Under the pieces are notes generated by a model. The model was not told where the DNA came from and searched no databases. It was given only the letters and a program-made list of their open reading frames with translations. From Sphingobacterium phlebotomi (GTDB lineage: Bacteria > Bacteroidota > Bacteroidia > Sphingobacteriales > Sphingobacteriaceae), in NCBI RefSeq assembly GCF_008180195.1, contig NZ_VTAV01000020.1:20623-84622 (forward strand): a stretch of 64,000 bases of DNA, in the 5' to 3' direction. Position 1 is the first letter of the stretch; every line of letters begins with the position of its first letter. Both the position numbers and the translations under genes were made by a program. This document shows, piece after piece, positions 53,453 to 62,287 of the stretch.

Positions 53453-54367
53453 ATGCTTGATATCGTCATAGAAGCCAGACGGGCTGAAATTTCCAAAGGT
53501 TTTGCCGTTAAACGCATCCTGCCCTATCAACTCCGAAGAATGGTTGGTCCATTTATTTTCATGGATCACGGCGGCCCTGTGGATATACCTGCGGCGGCTA
53601 CACACAACCTGGATGTATTGCCACATCCACATATTGGTTTATCTACGGTCAGCTATCTGTTTAGTGGCAATGTGACCCATCGGGATAGTCTTGGAGTAGA
53701 GCAGGTAATAAAACCCGGTGAAGTCAACTGGATGACAGCGGGAAAAGGCATTACGCATAGTGAACGTTTCGAAGATCCCGCAATGTTGGCTGGCGGAGAA
53801 CTAGAGTTAATACAGACATGGGTTGCACTTCCAGAAAAGGATGAAGAAAGTGATCCGTCTTTTGACAACTATAAACCAGACCAACTACCCATATTTACGG
53901 ATACAGGAATTTGGATGCGTTTGATTGCAGGAGATGCCTATGGTTTAAAAAGTAATGTCAAAACACATTCGCCTTTGTTCTATATACATGTTGTGTTGCA
54001 GCAGGGAACTCGTTTTGGTTTACCTAGCGGGCATAGCGAGAGAGGTGCATATATTGTCAGTGGTAGCGTCGAAGTCAGTGGCATCACTTACAAGGAAGGA
54101 CAGTTGATGGTCTTCACCAAAGGAGTTGACCCGTTGATAATCGCCAAAGAGAATACCACATTGATGATGCTAGGTGGTGAACACCTCGGAGAACGGTATA
54201 TTTGGTGGAACTTTGTGTCCAGTAGAAAAGAGAGGATTGAACAAGCCAAAGAGGATTGGAGGCAAGGGCGTATTGATTTACCCCCAATGGACAATGAAGA
54301 ATATGTCCCTTTACCTGAAAGCAAAGGCAAGCCAGCAGGAGGACCTCCTCCCAATGCGCTTTCCTGA
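53453..54367 (+). CDS. Pirin family protein
   Basis: 304 residues. N-terminal pirin domain: DHGGPVDI, then HPHIGLSTVSYLFSGNVTHRDSLG, where the His residues and a later Glu (in HSERFEDPAM) form the metal site, and VNWMTAGKGITHSE. The C-terminal pirin domain begins after about residue 170 (PLFYIHVVLQQGTRF). Bacterial pirins can act as quercetinases (opening the flavonol ring) or as redox-sensing partners. It precedes a luciferase-like oxidoreductase by 42 nt, probably in one operon. Confidence 0.92.
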   Translation: MLDIVIEARRAEISKGFAVKRILPYQLRRMVGPFIFMDHGGPVDIPAAATHNLDVLPHPHIGLSTVSYLFSGNVTHRDSLGVEQVIKPGEVNWMTAGKGITHSERFEDPAMLAGGELELIQTWVALPEKDEESDPSFDNYKPDQLPIFTDTGIWMRLIAGDAYGLKSNVKTHSPLFYIHVVLQQGTRFGLPSGHSERGAYIVSGSVEVSGITYKEGQLMVFTKGVDPLIIAKENTTLMMLGGEHLGERYIWWNFVSSRKERIEQAKEDWRQGRIDLPPMDNEEYVPLPESKGKPAGGPPPNALS

Positions 54368-54409
54368 CCAACTGAAGTATCCATGTGAAAGAAGAATAAA
54401 AATAAATAA

Positions 54410-55435
54410 ATGGAAATAGGAATTGATAGCTTCGCATCCGCTATGTATGGCAGCAATACTCTCCATAGTGTAGATGCCATGGAACAGTTACTCGAAAGGA
54501 TCGTTAAAGCCGATGAAATGGGACTTGCTGTTTATGGGATAGGCGAACACCATAAGAAGGAATTTCTGGATTCTGCTCCTGCAGTTATCCTTGCTGCCGC
54601 CGCAGCAAGGACTAATAAGATACGTTTGACCAGTGCCGTTACGGTACTGAGCACCTCCGATCCGGTACGGGTTTACCAGAACTTTGCCACCTTGGATCTG
54701 ATATCCAAAGGACGAGCAGAACTTGTCGTCGGCAGAGGTTCTGCAATAGAAGCTTATCCGCTGTTTGGATTTGACTTGAATGATTATGATGCGCTTTTCA
54801 AAGAAAAATTGGAGCTCTTGTTAAAAATACGTGAACAGGAATTCATTACTTGGTCTGGAAAGTTTAGACCAGCATTGGAAAATCAACCTGTATACCCCAG
54901 GTCAGTCCAAGAGAAACTTCCTATATGGCTTGGTGTAGGGGGAACACCAGAATCATTTGTCAAGGCCGGAACCTTGGGGCTGCCACTAATGGTTGCGATT
55001 ATTGGCGGAGAAACAGCGCGCTTTCGTCCATTGATTGATCTATATCGTGAGGCAGGGCATCGGGCTGGGTTTGTTACAGAACAGTTAACGGTGGGTTTGC
55101 ATTCACCTGGCTACGTAGCCAGGAGCAATGAGGAAGCTATTGCTGACTATTATCCAGGCTATGCCGAACTCTGGACCAAAGCGGGCAAGGAAAGGGGGTG
55201 GCCTCCAGTAACCAGAGCTCAGTTCGATGCCTCGGTGGCTCCGAAAGGTGTGCTGGTGGTGGGCGGTCCCGAACAGGTGGCAGAAAAATTATTAAGGCAT
55301 AGCGAGGCATTGGGTGGTGTTGACCGCTTTACCTTTCAGATGGATAATGCAGGGCTTAGTCATGAACAACTGTTACGGTCTATAGAAACAATTGGTACGG
55401 AGGTCATTCCACTAGTTAATAAAGAGCTTGGTTAA
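54410..55435 (+). CDS. LLM-class (luciferase-like) flavin-dependent oxidoreductase
   Basis: 341 residues, TIM-barrel luciferase-like family: EIGIDSFASA at the start, VYGIGEHHKKEFLDSAPAVILAAAAARTNKIRLTSAVTVLSTSDPVRVYQNFATLDLISKGRAELVVGRG, and IWLGVGGTPESFVKAGTLGLPL in the second half. FMN-dependent oxidation of a small substrate is the family activity; the exact reaction is unknown. It starts 42 nt after the pirin gene, so both may degrade an aromatic or flavonoid-like compound. Confidence 0.9.
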   Translation: MEIGIDSFASAMYGSNTLHSVDAMEQLLERIVKADEMGLAVYGIGEHHKKEFLDSAPAVILAAAAARTNKIRLTSAVTVLSTSDPVRVYQNFATLDLISKGRAELVVGRGSAIEAYPLFGFDLNDYDALFKEKLELLLKIREQEFITWSGKFRPALENQPVYPRSVQEKLPIWLGVGGTPESFVKAGTLGLPLMVAIIGGETARFRPLIDLYREAGHRAGFVTEQLTVGLHSPGYVARSNEEAIADYYPGYAELWTKAGKERGWPPVTRAQFDASVAPKGVLVVGGPEQVAEKLLRHSEALGGVDRFTFQMDNAGLSHEQLLRSIETIGTEVIPLVNKELG

Positions 55436-55575
55436 TTCCCTGTACAGTGTTCTTGTGATAAGGAAATTTAAGTAACCTTACCCATTGTCACAATGAATGG
55501 TGCTTTATTGAAATAATTCCTTAAATTGTCTACATTATAAACCTAGGCATTGCGTTGCTTAGTAAATTGAGGATT

Positions 55576-56193
55576 ATGTGGACATTTGCGATTAAACAGA
55601 AAATGACAGCGGCGATACTGTTGTTCGCCGTAATTGGTCTGGTGATGCTGACCAATATGCGTGAACAACGAACCGCCGCTCGGATAAGTGTTGCTGTCAC
55701 TTCCATCTATGAAGATCGACTGGTAGTTGCGCAATATATCCTCCAATTGTCAAAGCAAATGGACGGCATCATCTCCGTCTTGGAAAAGAAGGATGATGAG
55801 ATTACAGCGCAGATAAACGATTACCTAGCCGACGTAGCCGTACTAAATGCACTATACGAAAAGACGACACTCACGGAAATAGAAAGAACGAATTTTGAGC
55901 TTTTCAAACAGCTGTGTCAGACCATATCCCTAAACAATCGAATCGGCGATCATGCCTCGGTACTGTCAGCCGCACGTGACGCCGGAGACACATTGCAAAC
56001 CCTGTCTTCGATACAAGTAGAGGAAGGAAAAAATCAACTAGACGAGGTGCTAAATATGACTTATTTCTCAAACATATTCTCCTACTTAGAGTTAGTGATT
56101 CTCATTGTCATCGCGGTGATCATCCAAGCACTCGTATTCGCTTCAAAGACAATGAGAGGCATCAAAAAGCCCGCAAATGAAAATCTGAACTAA
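55576..56193 (+). CDS. Membrane protein with four-helix-bundle (MCP-like) sensor domain
   Basis: 205 residues from the ATG at 55576; a TTG at 55555 would add seven codons. Two membrane helices (TAAILLFAVIGLVMLTN near the N-terminus and LELVILIVIAVIIQALVF near the C-terminus) flank about 130 periplasmic residues with continuous helical heptad-like pattern (VAQYILQLSKQMDGIISVLEKKDDEITAQINDYLADVAVL). This is the 4HB_MCP layout, but the protein stops after the second helix with a short basic tail and no signalling domain. A ligand-binding or partner-sensing role is inferred. Confidence 0.7.
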   Translation: MWTFAIKQKMTAAILLFAVIGLVMLTNMREQRTAARISVAVTSIYEDRLVVAQYILQLSKQMDGIISVLEKKDDEITAQINDYLADVAVLNALYEKTTLTEIERTNFELFKQLCQTISLNNRIGDHASVLSAARDAGDTLQTLSSIQVEEGKNQLDEVLNMTYFSNIFSYLELVILIVIAVIIQALVFASKTMRGIKKPANENLN

Positions 56194-56268
56194 CTAAAGC
56201 ACGCCCGCGCAATGTTATAAAAGTACGGGAAAGTAACTTTTAGACAGCGTGGAGAACAAATAGCTAAA

Positions 56269-56553
56269 TCACCGACTTAAGGTATCCTGAATTTCCGGAG
56301 TTTTATCATACACACTTTTTGCAAATGGGCATAGGGGAATAATCTTGACATTGTTAGCTCGGGCATAATCAACAGCTGCCATAACCAATTTCTTACCTAC
56401 ACCTCTGCCATTGAAATCGGGATCAACGACGGTATGATCAATGATCATTTTGTCCGCACCGGCCCATGAATAGGTCATTAATCCTGCTCTTTTCTCTTCT
56501 TCTACTGCTTTGAAAAAGCCTTTCGTTTCGTTATTTTGTTGCTCTATTTTCAT
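56269..56553 (-). CDS. GNAT-type N-acetyltransferase (short, YidJ-like)
   Basis: 94 residues, the length of the short GCN5-related group. The acetyl-CoA loop is GRGVGKKLVMAAVDYARANNVKIIPLCPFAKSVYDKTPEIQD, ending with the Cys-Pro-Phe-Ala pattern of this group. The family's target is mostly unknown. It is monocistronic, convergent with the four-helix membrane protein and divergent from cydA. Confidence 0.88.
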   Translation of the reverse strand: MKIEQQNNETKGFFKAVEEEKRAGLMTYSWAGADKMIIDHTVVDPDFNGRGVGKKLVMAAVDYARANNVKIIPLCPFAKSVYDKTPEIQDTLSR

Positions 56554-56695
56554 TCTACTTCGTTTATAATGCTAAAATTAATAAACCTTTACGGTTTAAT
56601 CGCTAAGAGTTCTACTTTTTACTATCTCATCCTTAACTTTATTCAATGACATTTTACTTGGAAATTAAACGTTTAAATAGCTAAATTAGATCCAT

Positions 56696-58036
56696 ATGGA
56701 TGATTTTATTGCGGCTCGATCGCAGATGGCGCTCTCATTGGGTTTTCATATCATTTTCGCTTGCGTGGGTATGGTCATGCCGGTATTCATGGCTATTAGT
56801 CATTACAAGTACTTAAAAACCGGAGATGAAGTATATATGGGCCTAACAAAAGCATGGAGCAAAGGGGTCGCGATTTTATTTGCGACAGGCGCAGTTTCAG
56901 GTACGATGCTTTCTTTTGAGCTAGGTTTACTTTGGCCTGGGTTTATGAAGCATGCCGGTCCGATTTTCGGCATGCCTTTTTCACTAGAAGGAACAGCCTT
57001 TTTTATAGAAGCTATTGCCTTAGGTTTTTTCTTATATGGCTGGAACAGATTCAACAAATGGTTTCATTGGGCCACGGGCGTATTGGTCGGTATTAGCGGA
57101 CTTGCATCAGGCATCTTGGTAGTAGCTGCAAATGCTTGGATGAACAGTCCTTCTGGATTCGATTACCATGATGGCGTATACTCCAATATTGATCCAATCA
57201 AAGCCATGCTTAATGACGCCTGGTTTTCGCAGGCTTTACATATGGTTTTGGCGGCTTTTGTCGCGACCGGATTTGCTGTAGCAGGCGTTCATGCCTTGAT
57301 GATCTTAAAAAATAAAAACACTGAGTTCCATCGCAAAGCTTTTTTTATTGCCGCAACTTGTGCATGTACGGCCGCCTTATTACAACCCATTAGTGGAGAC
57401 ATTTCAGCAAAAGATGTAGCCAAGCGTCAACCTATTAAGTTGGCCGCGATGGAGGCACATTTTCATACGGAACCGTACTCGCCCTTTATATTAGGCGGAA
57501 TCGTAGATGAAGAGAATCAAAAAGTCGATTATGCGATTAAACTACCTGGAGTCCTGAGTTTTTTAGTGCATGGTGATTTTGAAACCCCAGTGAAAGGGTT
57601 AAATGAGTTTCCAAAAGAGAATCTCCCTCCTATTGCCATTACACATTACGCTTTCCAGCTTATGATAAGCTTGGGTATGTTACTCTGTTTGATTTCACTC
57701 ATCTATCTCGTTGCGATATGGAAGAAAAAGAGTTGGCTTTCTTCGTCCTGGTTTCTAAAACTTTTTGTTTTTGCCATTCCTTTGGGATACATTGCCTTGG
57801 AAGCGGGATGGGTTGTGACGGAGGTCGGTAGACAACCGTGGATCATCTATGAAATTATGCGTACAAAAGACGCCGTTACACCGATGCCCGGAATTGTGTA
57901 TTCGTTTTATATTTTCACCGCCGTATTTATATCCTTGTCCATCATTGTGATATTCTTACTCTACCGACAAATGAAAATGGTAAGTAAGCTCTATGATCCT
58001 ACTGATCCTCATTTTAAACAAAATTTAAAACACTAG
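56696..58036 (+). CDS. cydA: Cytochrome bd ubiquinol oxidase subunit I (short Q-loop, CIO-like)
   Basis: 446 residues, clearly shorter than E. coli CydA (about 520), which means the quinol (Q) loop is of the short type seen in cyanide-insensitive oxidases. Heme ligand His18 is in LGFHIIF, the second His is in QALHMVLAAFV, and EVGRQPWIIYEIMRTKDAVTP is the conserved GRQPW segment. Several transmembrane helices are visible. The enzyme oxidises quinol and reduces O2 to water with high affinity, in low-oxygen or stress conditions. cydB follows 3 nt later. Confidence 0.95.
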   Translation: MDDFIAARSQMALSLGFHIIFACVGMVMPVFMAISHYKYLKTGDEVYMGLTKAWSKGVAILFATGAVSGTMLSFELGLLWPGFMKHAGPIFGMPFSLEGTAFFIEAIALGFFLYGWNRFNKWFHWATGVLVGISGLASGILVVAANAWMNSPSGFDYHDGVYSNIDPIKAMLNDAWFSQALHMVLAAFVATGFAVAGVHALMILKNKNTEFHRKAFFIAATCACTAALLQPISGDISAKDVAKRQPIKLAAMEAHFHTEPYSPFILGGIVDEENQKVDYAIKLPGVLSFLVHGDFETPVKGLNEFPKENLPPIAITHYAFQLMISLGMLLCLISLIYLVAIWKKKSWLSSSWFLKLFVFAIPLGYIALEAGWVVTEVGRQPWIIYEIMRTKDAVTPMPGIVYSFYIFTAVFISLSIIVIFLLYRQMKMVSKLYDPTDPHFKQNLKH

Positions 58037-58039
58037 GCC

Positions 58040-59044
58040 ATGTTGTATGTCGTGATTGCTTTTCTATGGCTATCGCTCTACCTTTACCTGATTCTTGGTG
58101 GTGCCGACTTTGGTGTAGGGATATTGGAAATATTTACGGGCAAAAAACATCTCCAGAAGGTCAAAAGAACGACTTACAGATCAATAGGGCCGATTTGGGA
58201 AGCAAACCATATGTGGTTGATTATTGCTATTGTAATTTTATTTGTTGGATTTCCGACCATATACAGCACGGTATCTATCTATTTGCACATCCCGTTAGTG
58301 CTAATGTTATTAGGCGTTATTGCCAGAGGTACGGCTTTTACATTTCGACACTATGATGCTATTGATGATGATTGGCAAATCGTCTACAATAGAATTTTCC
58401 AAATCAGTAGCTTGATCACCCCCTTCTTTTTAGGTCTTATTGCAGCGAGCACCGTCTCCCGCTCCATTAACTTGCATGGCACGGATTTCCTGACCGCCTA
58501 TGTTTATAGCTGGTGGAATCCATTTGGTATCAGCGTCGGTATATTTACCATTGCCATCAGTGCTTACTTGGCCTCTATCTATATTATCGGAGAAGCGGAT
58601 AACAGCGAATTTATACGCTACCTTATCCGTAGAGCCAAAATTTATTTCTTTGTTGTATTATTATCGGGTATAGCTGTTTTTATCACAGCTTATCTGTCGG
58701 ATATTCCTCTATTCATTTGGATATTCGGGCAACCAATAGGTCAAAGTGCTGTCGCGTTAGCAACCCTATCGATAGTTGTATTATTTTGGGCTTTCGCAAA
58801 AGAAAAAAGTACAATTATGCGCATATGTGCAGCGTTCCAGACGTTCATGATTCTCGTTGCCGCCACATACAATCATTTCCCAGACCTTATCCTCCTCGCC
58901 AATGCGGAATCTCTTTCTTTAATTGACCATCAAGGAAGTGAAAAAACAATAGAAGTATTAGCATGGGCATTATTGCTTGGATCTGTGTTTATTCTCCCTT
59001 TCTTATTTTATCTTTTATATTCATTTCATCGTAAGAATACATAA
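58040..59044 (+). CDS. cydB: Cytochrome bd ubiquinol oxidase subunit II
   Basis: 334 residues with about eight transmembrane helices. CydB landmarks: FLWLSLYLYLILGGADFGVGILEIF at the N-terminus, GPIWEANHMWLIIAIVILFVGFPTIYSTVS and RGTAFTFRHYDA. It forms the bd oxidase with CydA, the gene 3 nt upstream. No cydX-like small subunit gene and no cydDC genes were seen nearby; the 20 nt to the convergent DUF1275 gene leave no room for one downstream. Confidence 0.94.
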   Translation: MLYVVIAFLWLSLYLYLILGGADFGVGILEIFTGKKHLQKVKRTTYRSIGPIWEANHMWLIIAIVILFVGFPTIYSTVSIYLHIPLVLMLLGVIARGTAFTFRHYDAIDDDWQIVYNRIFQISSLITPFFLGLIAASTVSRSINLHGTDFLTAYVYSWWNPFGISVGIFTIAISAYLASIYIIGEADNSEFIRYLIRRAKIYFFVVLLSGIAVFITAYLSDIPLFIWIFGQPIGQSAVALATLSIVVLFWAFAKEKSTIMRICAAFQTFMILVAATYNHFPDLILLANAESLSLIDHQGSEKTIEVLAWALLLGSVFILPFLFYLLYSFHRKNT

Positions 59045-59064
59045 ACACAGCATATACTCCATTT

Positions 59065-59820
59065 TTAGTGAACTTGAACAAGGACCTCTTTTTTTCGCCT
59101 CTCGAATATACGTCGTATTCGTCCTATTTTGTAAAAATCATATAGTGCGATGATCAATAAAATAGCACAGGTCAGATAAAACACGCCGTTCTGTAAATAT
59201 AAATAACCGACACCGCCAAATAATCCCCCTGCCACATAGCTCATCATAATGGAAAGAAGCAGATGAAATTTATCAACTAAAGCTTTATTATGTCTGTTTT
59301 CACGTTTACTGAACATAGAGACCAAAATAGCTAAATCCGTCGTAAGCCCAGTAAGATGGGTCGTTTTGACGACCGAATTGGATATACTTGCCGTCAGACC
59401 GTTTTGCAATCCCATCGCAAACAACAAAGCGCCAACGAGAATTTCTGTTTCTTTTAAGGAGTTTTGATAAAAAAACTCCAAATAAATCCCAACAAACAGA
59501 ATACTCAGAAGCTCTAAGATAACAGGAATAGCGTGCGATATATATTGACTCCAACGCCCTTTACCTTGGATAATCACAAAATTTGACAGGAAACTCCCGA
59601 GAAAGAACAACGTTACCCACAATAATACGACTGCTCCTTGATACCAATTCCCTTTACTAATCTCTTGGGCAAGCACAGCGTAGTATCCGGTTATATTAGA
59701 TGTAAAAGCAAAAAAAACGGTCACGGATGCAACATTGACCATTCCCGCTGAGAAAGCCGTCAACGCACCTAATTTTACATTGTCGGATTGTGTTCTGTGA
59801 TTACTATATTTTCTTAGCAT
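59065..59820 (-). CDS. DUF1275 (YoaK) family membrane protein
   Basis: 251 residues from the ATG at 59820; a longer frame to 59883 would run deep inside the preceding gene. Helices include LTAFSAGMVNVASVTVFFAFTSNITGYYAVLAQEI and LFAMGLQNGLTASISNSVVKTTHLTGLTTDLAIL, the signature of DUF1275, thought to be small-solute permease-like. It overlaps the lipocalin-like gene by 17 nt, so translation is coupled. Confidence 0.88.
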   Translation of the reverse strand: MLRKYSNHRTQSDNVKLGALTAFSAGMVNVASVTVFFAFTSNITGYYAVLAQEISKGNWYQGAVVLLWVTLFFLGSFLSNFVIIQGKGRWSQYISHAIPVILELLSILFVGIYLEFFYQNSLKETEILVGALLFAMGLQNGLTASISNSVVKTTHLTGLTTDLAILVSMFSKRENRHNKALVDKFHLLLSIMMSYVAGGLFGGVGYLYLQNGVFYLTCAILLIIALYDFYKIGRIRRIFERRKKEVLVQVH

Positions 59821-60292
59821 ACTGGTCTGATTGCTCCTTTCTTTCCAAAACGATTTCGATAATACCTTTGACCTGCAAGTCAAAGTTTAAATGTAAAACC
59901 AGTTTCGTTTTACTGATTTGCTGAATTTGAAAACTTTCAATCGTCTTCCCTTCCCTGCGAAGTTCCAATACGTGGCCGCGACCTTTGATAAACCATTCTA
60001 TAGCATCATTTTGTGTAGATGACGCAGATGTTAAGCTACCGTCCTCCTCAAACTTCCAGATACCAAGATGCAATTCTTCCACGTTCCGCAGAATCTCTCT
60101 CTTCAACTCAGATTGCATCTGTGATTCCTCAACCACGGTCGCGTTATCCTTTTCGAGTCGCCATTCCTTTTCAATCCACTCTCCTTGTATCAGACGCTCG
60201 GGATTCTCGGCATGCCTGATAACCAAAGATGCGCCTACAAGCAGTATGGCCACTAACAGATAGTTTAATTTCACCAACACATCTCTATTCAT
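59804..60292 (-). CDS. Lipocalin-like membrane-anchored protein
   Basis: 162 residues from the ATG at 60292, which overlaps the end of the UspA-like gene by 8 nt; the longer frame to 60355 lies wholly within that gene. One N-terminal helix (LNYLLVAILLVGASLVI) anchors it. The rest, LIQGEWIEKEWRLEKDN, then HLGIWKFEEDGSLTS, GHVLELRREGKTIESFQIQQ and LHLNFDLQVKGIIEIVLER, is the short GEW ... W-x-F sheet pattern of lipocalin-like domains. It may bind a lipid or report on membrane state. Middle gene of a translationally coupled trio. Confidence 0.65.
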   Translation of the reverse strand: MNRDVLVKLNYLLVAILLVGASLVIRHAENPERLIQGEWIEKEWRLEKDNATVVEESQMQSELKREILRNVEELHLGIWKFEEDGSLTSASSTQNDAIEWFIKGRGHVLELRREGKTIESFQIQQISKTKLVLHLNFDLQVKGIIEIVLERKEQSDQYAKKI

Positions 60293-60797
60293 AAGTAAAC
60301 CTCCATTTTTTTCGAAAGAAAAAACCGTCCAACGTGTCCTGCGTCTGTAACCCATCTTCTCCCATGCAAACCGGTGTGATTGCCGGCATATTAGGTAGCA
60401 CTGTTGTCTTCAGTAATTCCACGACATCAAAACTGTTCTTTGTATGCTGAAATTCAAATGTATCCGGCACTACGATATGTGCAATTTGACATCCTTTTAG
60501 ATAATTGCGTACATAGCGCCTATTTTTAGAAATCATAAAATCGGCATACATCTCTACCACTTTATCTTTAAAGCGGGATTTGATTATCTCACAGCCTTTA
60601 AGAAAATCTCCATTTTGCATTTCGGCAAGATGATCGTCCAATGTAAATCCCAACAGAAAACTGATGGATTCACCTAGATTATATCCACAGGTAAGTACCA
60701 GCTCCACTTGTTGATTACCACTGTTTTCCAGATACTCTAAAACGATTCGGAGGGAGTTAACAGTAAAATCTGTAGGAATAAGCACGCGTTGTATCAT
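60285..60797 (-). CDS. UspA-like stress protein
   Basis: 170 residues from the ATG at 60797. MIQRVLIPTDFTVNSLRIVLEYLE is the start of a universal-stress-protein fold, with VELVLTCGY, then ISKNRRYVRNYLKGCQIAHIVVPDT as the second strand and loop. The Gly-rich ATP loop of ATP-binding Usp proteins is not visible, so it may not bind nucleotide. It starts the three-gene unit with the lipocalin-like and DUF1275 genes. Confidence 0.6.
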   Translation of the reverse strand: MIQRVLIPTDFTVNSLRIVLEYLENSGNQQVELVLTCGYNLGESISFLLGFTLDDHLAEMQNGDFLKGCEIIKSRFKDKVVEMYADFMISKNRRYVRNYLKGCQIAHIVVPDTFEFQHTKNSFDVVELLKTTVLPNMPAITPVCMGEDGLQTQDTLDGFFFRKKWRFTYE

Positions 60798-60818
60798 TGA
60801 CTTCTTATTGTTTTGATA

Positions 60819-60826
60819 CAAAAGTA
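60819..60826 (-). promoter_or_regulatory. -7 element of the UspA-like operon promoter
   Basis: Reads TACTTTTG on the minus strand, an exact TAnnTTTG match, 21 nt before the start codon. The -33 region is not clear. Confidence 0.5.
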
Positions 60827-60931
60827 AGTCAGCCACATAGCAACGGCATGAAACCCCAATTAGAATTCCATTAAACTTTCTATGCGAAAATTAAAATGAG
60901 ATTAAAAGAAAGACATAGGATTAAAAAGACA

Positions 60932-62287
60932 TTAAATTGGGGTAAAAGTGGGTAATTCTATACGCACTGTTGTCCCTTTTCCTAAGCTTGAAGTAATAGA
61001 TAATTCGCCGTCATGCATTTTGATGATATTCCGTGCTAAAGGCAGTCCGATACCATATCCAGAGAAATGCTGTGTATTTGAGGCTCTGAAATAGGGGTCG
61101 TAAATATAAGATATTTCTTTTTCGGGAATACCAATACCTTCATCCTTAATGAGAATGAGAACGCCATTTTCAAACGCTCCAAGCGCAACGTAGGCCGTAT
61201 GGTCTGGCGAATACTTGCAGGCATTGGAAACAACATTGGAAATAGCTAACTGAAGGAGTGGTGCCAATCCATTCACTTTGAGCTTCATGCTATCATCGGG
61301 AAGCATGCTAAAATCCGTTTTTATATGAAACCGTTCATTAATGGCTTTCACCGTCATTTCCGCATCCATAATAATCTGGTCAATACGAACAGGTTTAAAA
61401 TTGAGCTTATTATTTCTTTCGTAGCCTGTTCTAGCTAGCAATAATAATGCACTGGTCTTTTTCTCCAGGTTGCCCGCAGCATCTACAATCTTCTGCATGG
61501 CATCTTTATACTGTTCGATTGTTCGATCTTTAGAAAGTGCTAGATCTGCAATACCAATGATAGACGTTAATGGCGTATTCAGCTCATGAGACGCATTGCT
61601 GATAAAATTTTTTTGCGTTTCAAAAGAGGTTTCCACACGGTTAAGCATCCCGTTAAATGTATTCGCCAGCTTGTGCAATACGCCTTTATATTTATCTTCA
61701 CTTAGTCGAAGATATAAATTTTCAGAACCGATTTTTTTCACCTCATCGATCAATCCATGAATAGGTTTAATGAACGACCTCTTCACTAATAAAGAAACCA
61801 CGACGACAAACAGCACACCTAATAAGAGTGCGATAAGGAGTAAATTTTGTAGATAGCGCAAATGGTGGGTATAGAAATAGTTCTCTGCCGAGACACCTAC
61901 AATATAATTTTTCCCCTCTTGCTGGTAAAATTTCGTCGAGTAAAACGTATTGCCTTCTTTAAAATTGGCTTCTCCTTGTTTATTTACATTCTCCCATAAG
62001 GACACATTAAATCCACTGCTATTTACAATATCTGTTTGTTCGTCAAATTCAACGATAAATTCGTGTTGGTTGTTTAGCTCTTCAAGGTAACTTAGCGACC
62101 AATCTTTTTGATTTGCGTTGCCATTCAGCATTCGCTCAGCGGCAAGATCTCGTCGAAGATCCAAGCGTTTATAAAAATCAGAAAAGGCGAAATTAGTAAT
62201 GGAATACATGATAAACGCCACGAAGGAAACAGTATAAATCACTAAAATAGCAATCAGCGCGTATAATGTTTTGTTATAGCTTCTCAT
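60932..62287 (-). CDS. Sensor histidine kinase
   Basis: 451 residues. Two membrane helices (residues 10-32 and 147-168) flank a periplasmic sensing domain of about 115 residues; a HAMP segment (FIKPIHGLIDEVKKIGSENLYLRL) follows. Phosphoacceptor His234 is in NASHELNTPL, and the ATP-binding domain has NACKYSPDH (N box), IKDEGIGIPEKEI (G1) and GYGIGLPLARNII (G2). It is preceded by the response regulator, with 0 nt between, so it is the cognate pair. Signal unknown; proximity to the oxidase genes is suggestive only. Confidence 0.95.
   Translation of the reverse strand: MRSYNKTLYALIAILVIYTVSFVAFIMYSITNFAFSDFYKRLDLRRDLAAERMLNGNANQKDWSLSYLEELNNQHEFIVEFDEQTDIVNSSGFNVSLWENVNKQGEANFKEGNTFYSTKFYQQEGKNYIVGVSAENYFYTHHLRYLQNLLLIALLLGVLFVVVVSLLVKRSFIKPIHGLIDEVKKIGSENLYLRLSEDKYKGVLHKLANTFNGMLNRVETSFETQKNFISNASHELNTPLTSIIGIADLALSKDRTIEQYKDAMQKIVDAAGNLEKKTSALLLLARTGYERNNKLNFKPVRIDQIIMDAEMTVKAINERFHIKTDFSMLPDDSMKLKVNGLAPLLQLAISNVVSNACKYSPDHTAYVALGAFENGVLILIKDEGIGIPEKEISYIYDPYFRASNTQHFSGYGIGLPLARNIIKMHDGELSITSSLGKGTTVRIELPTFTPI

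Noticed and set aside
54088..54480. Minus-strand frames opposite the pirin end
   Set aside because: They are shadows of the pirin gene; the hydrophobic stretches are antisense artefacts.
55450..55543. Nested inverted repeats after the LLM oxidoreductase
   Set aside because: aatttaag/cttaaatt and cattg/caatg pair, but the loops are long and there is no T-run; I could not call a terminator.
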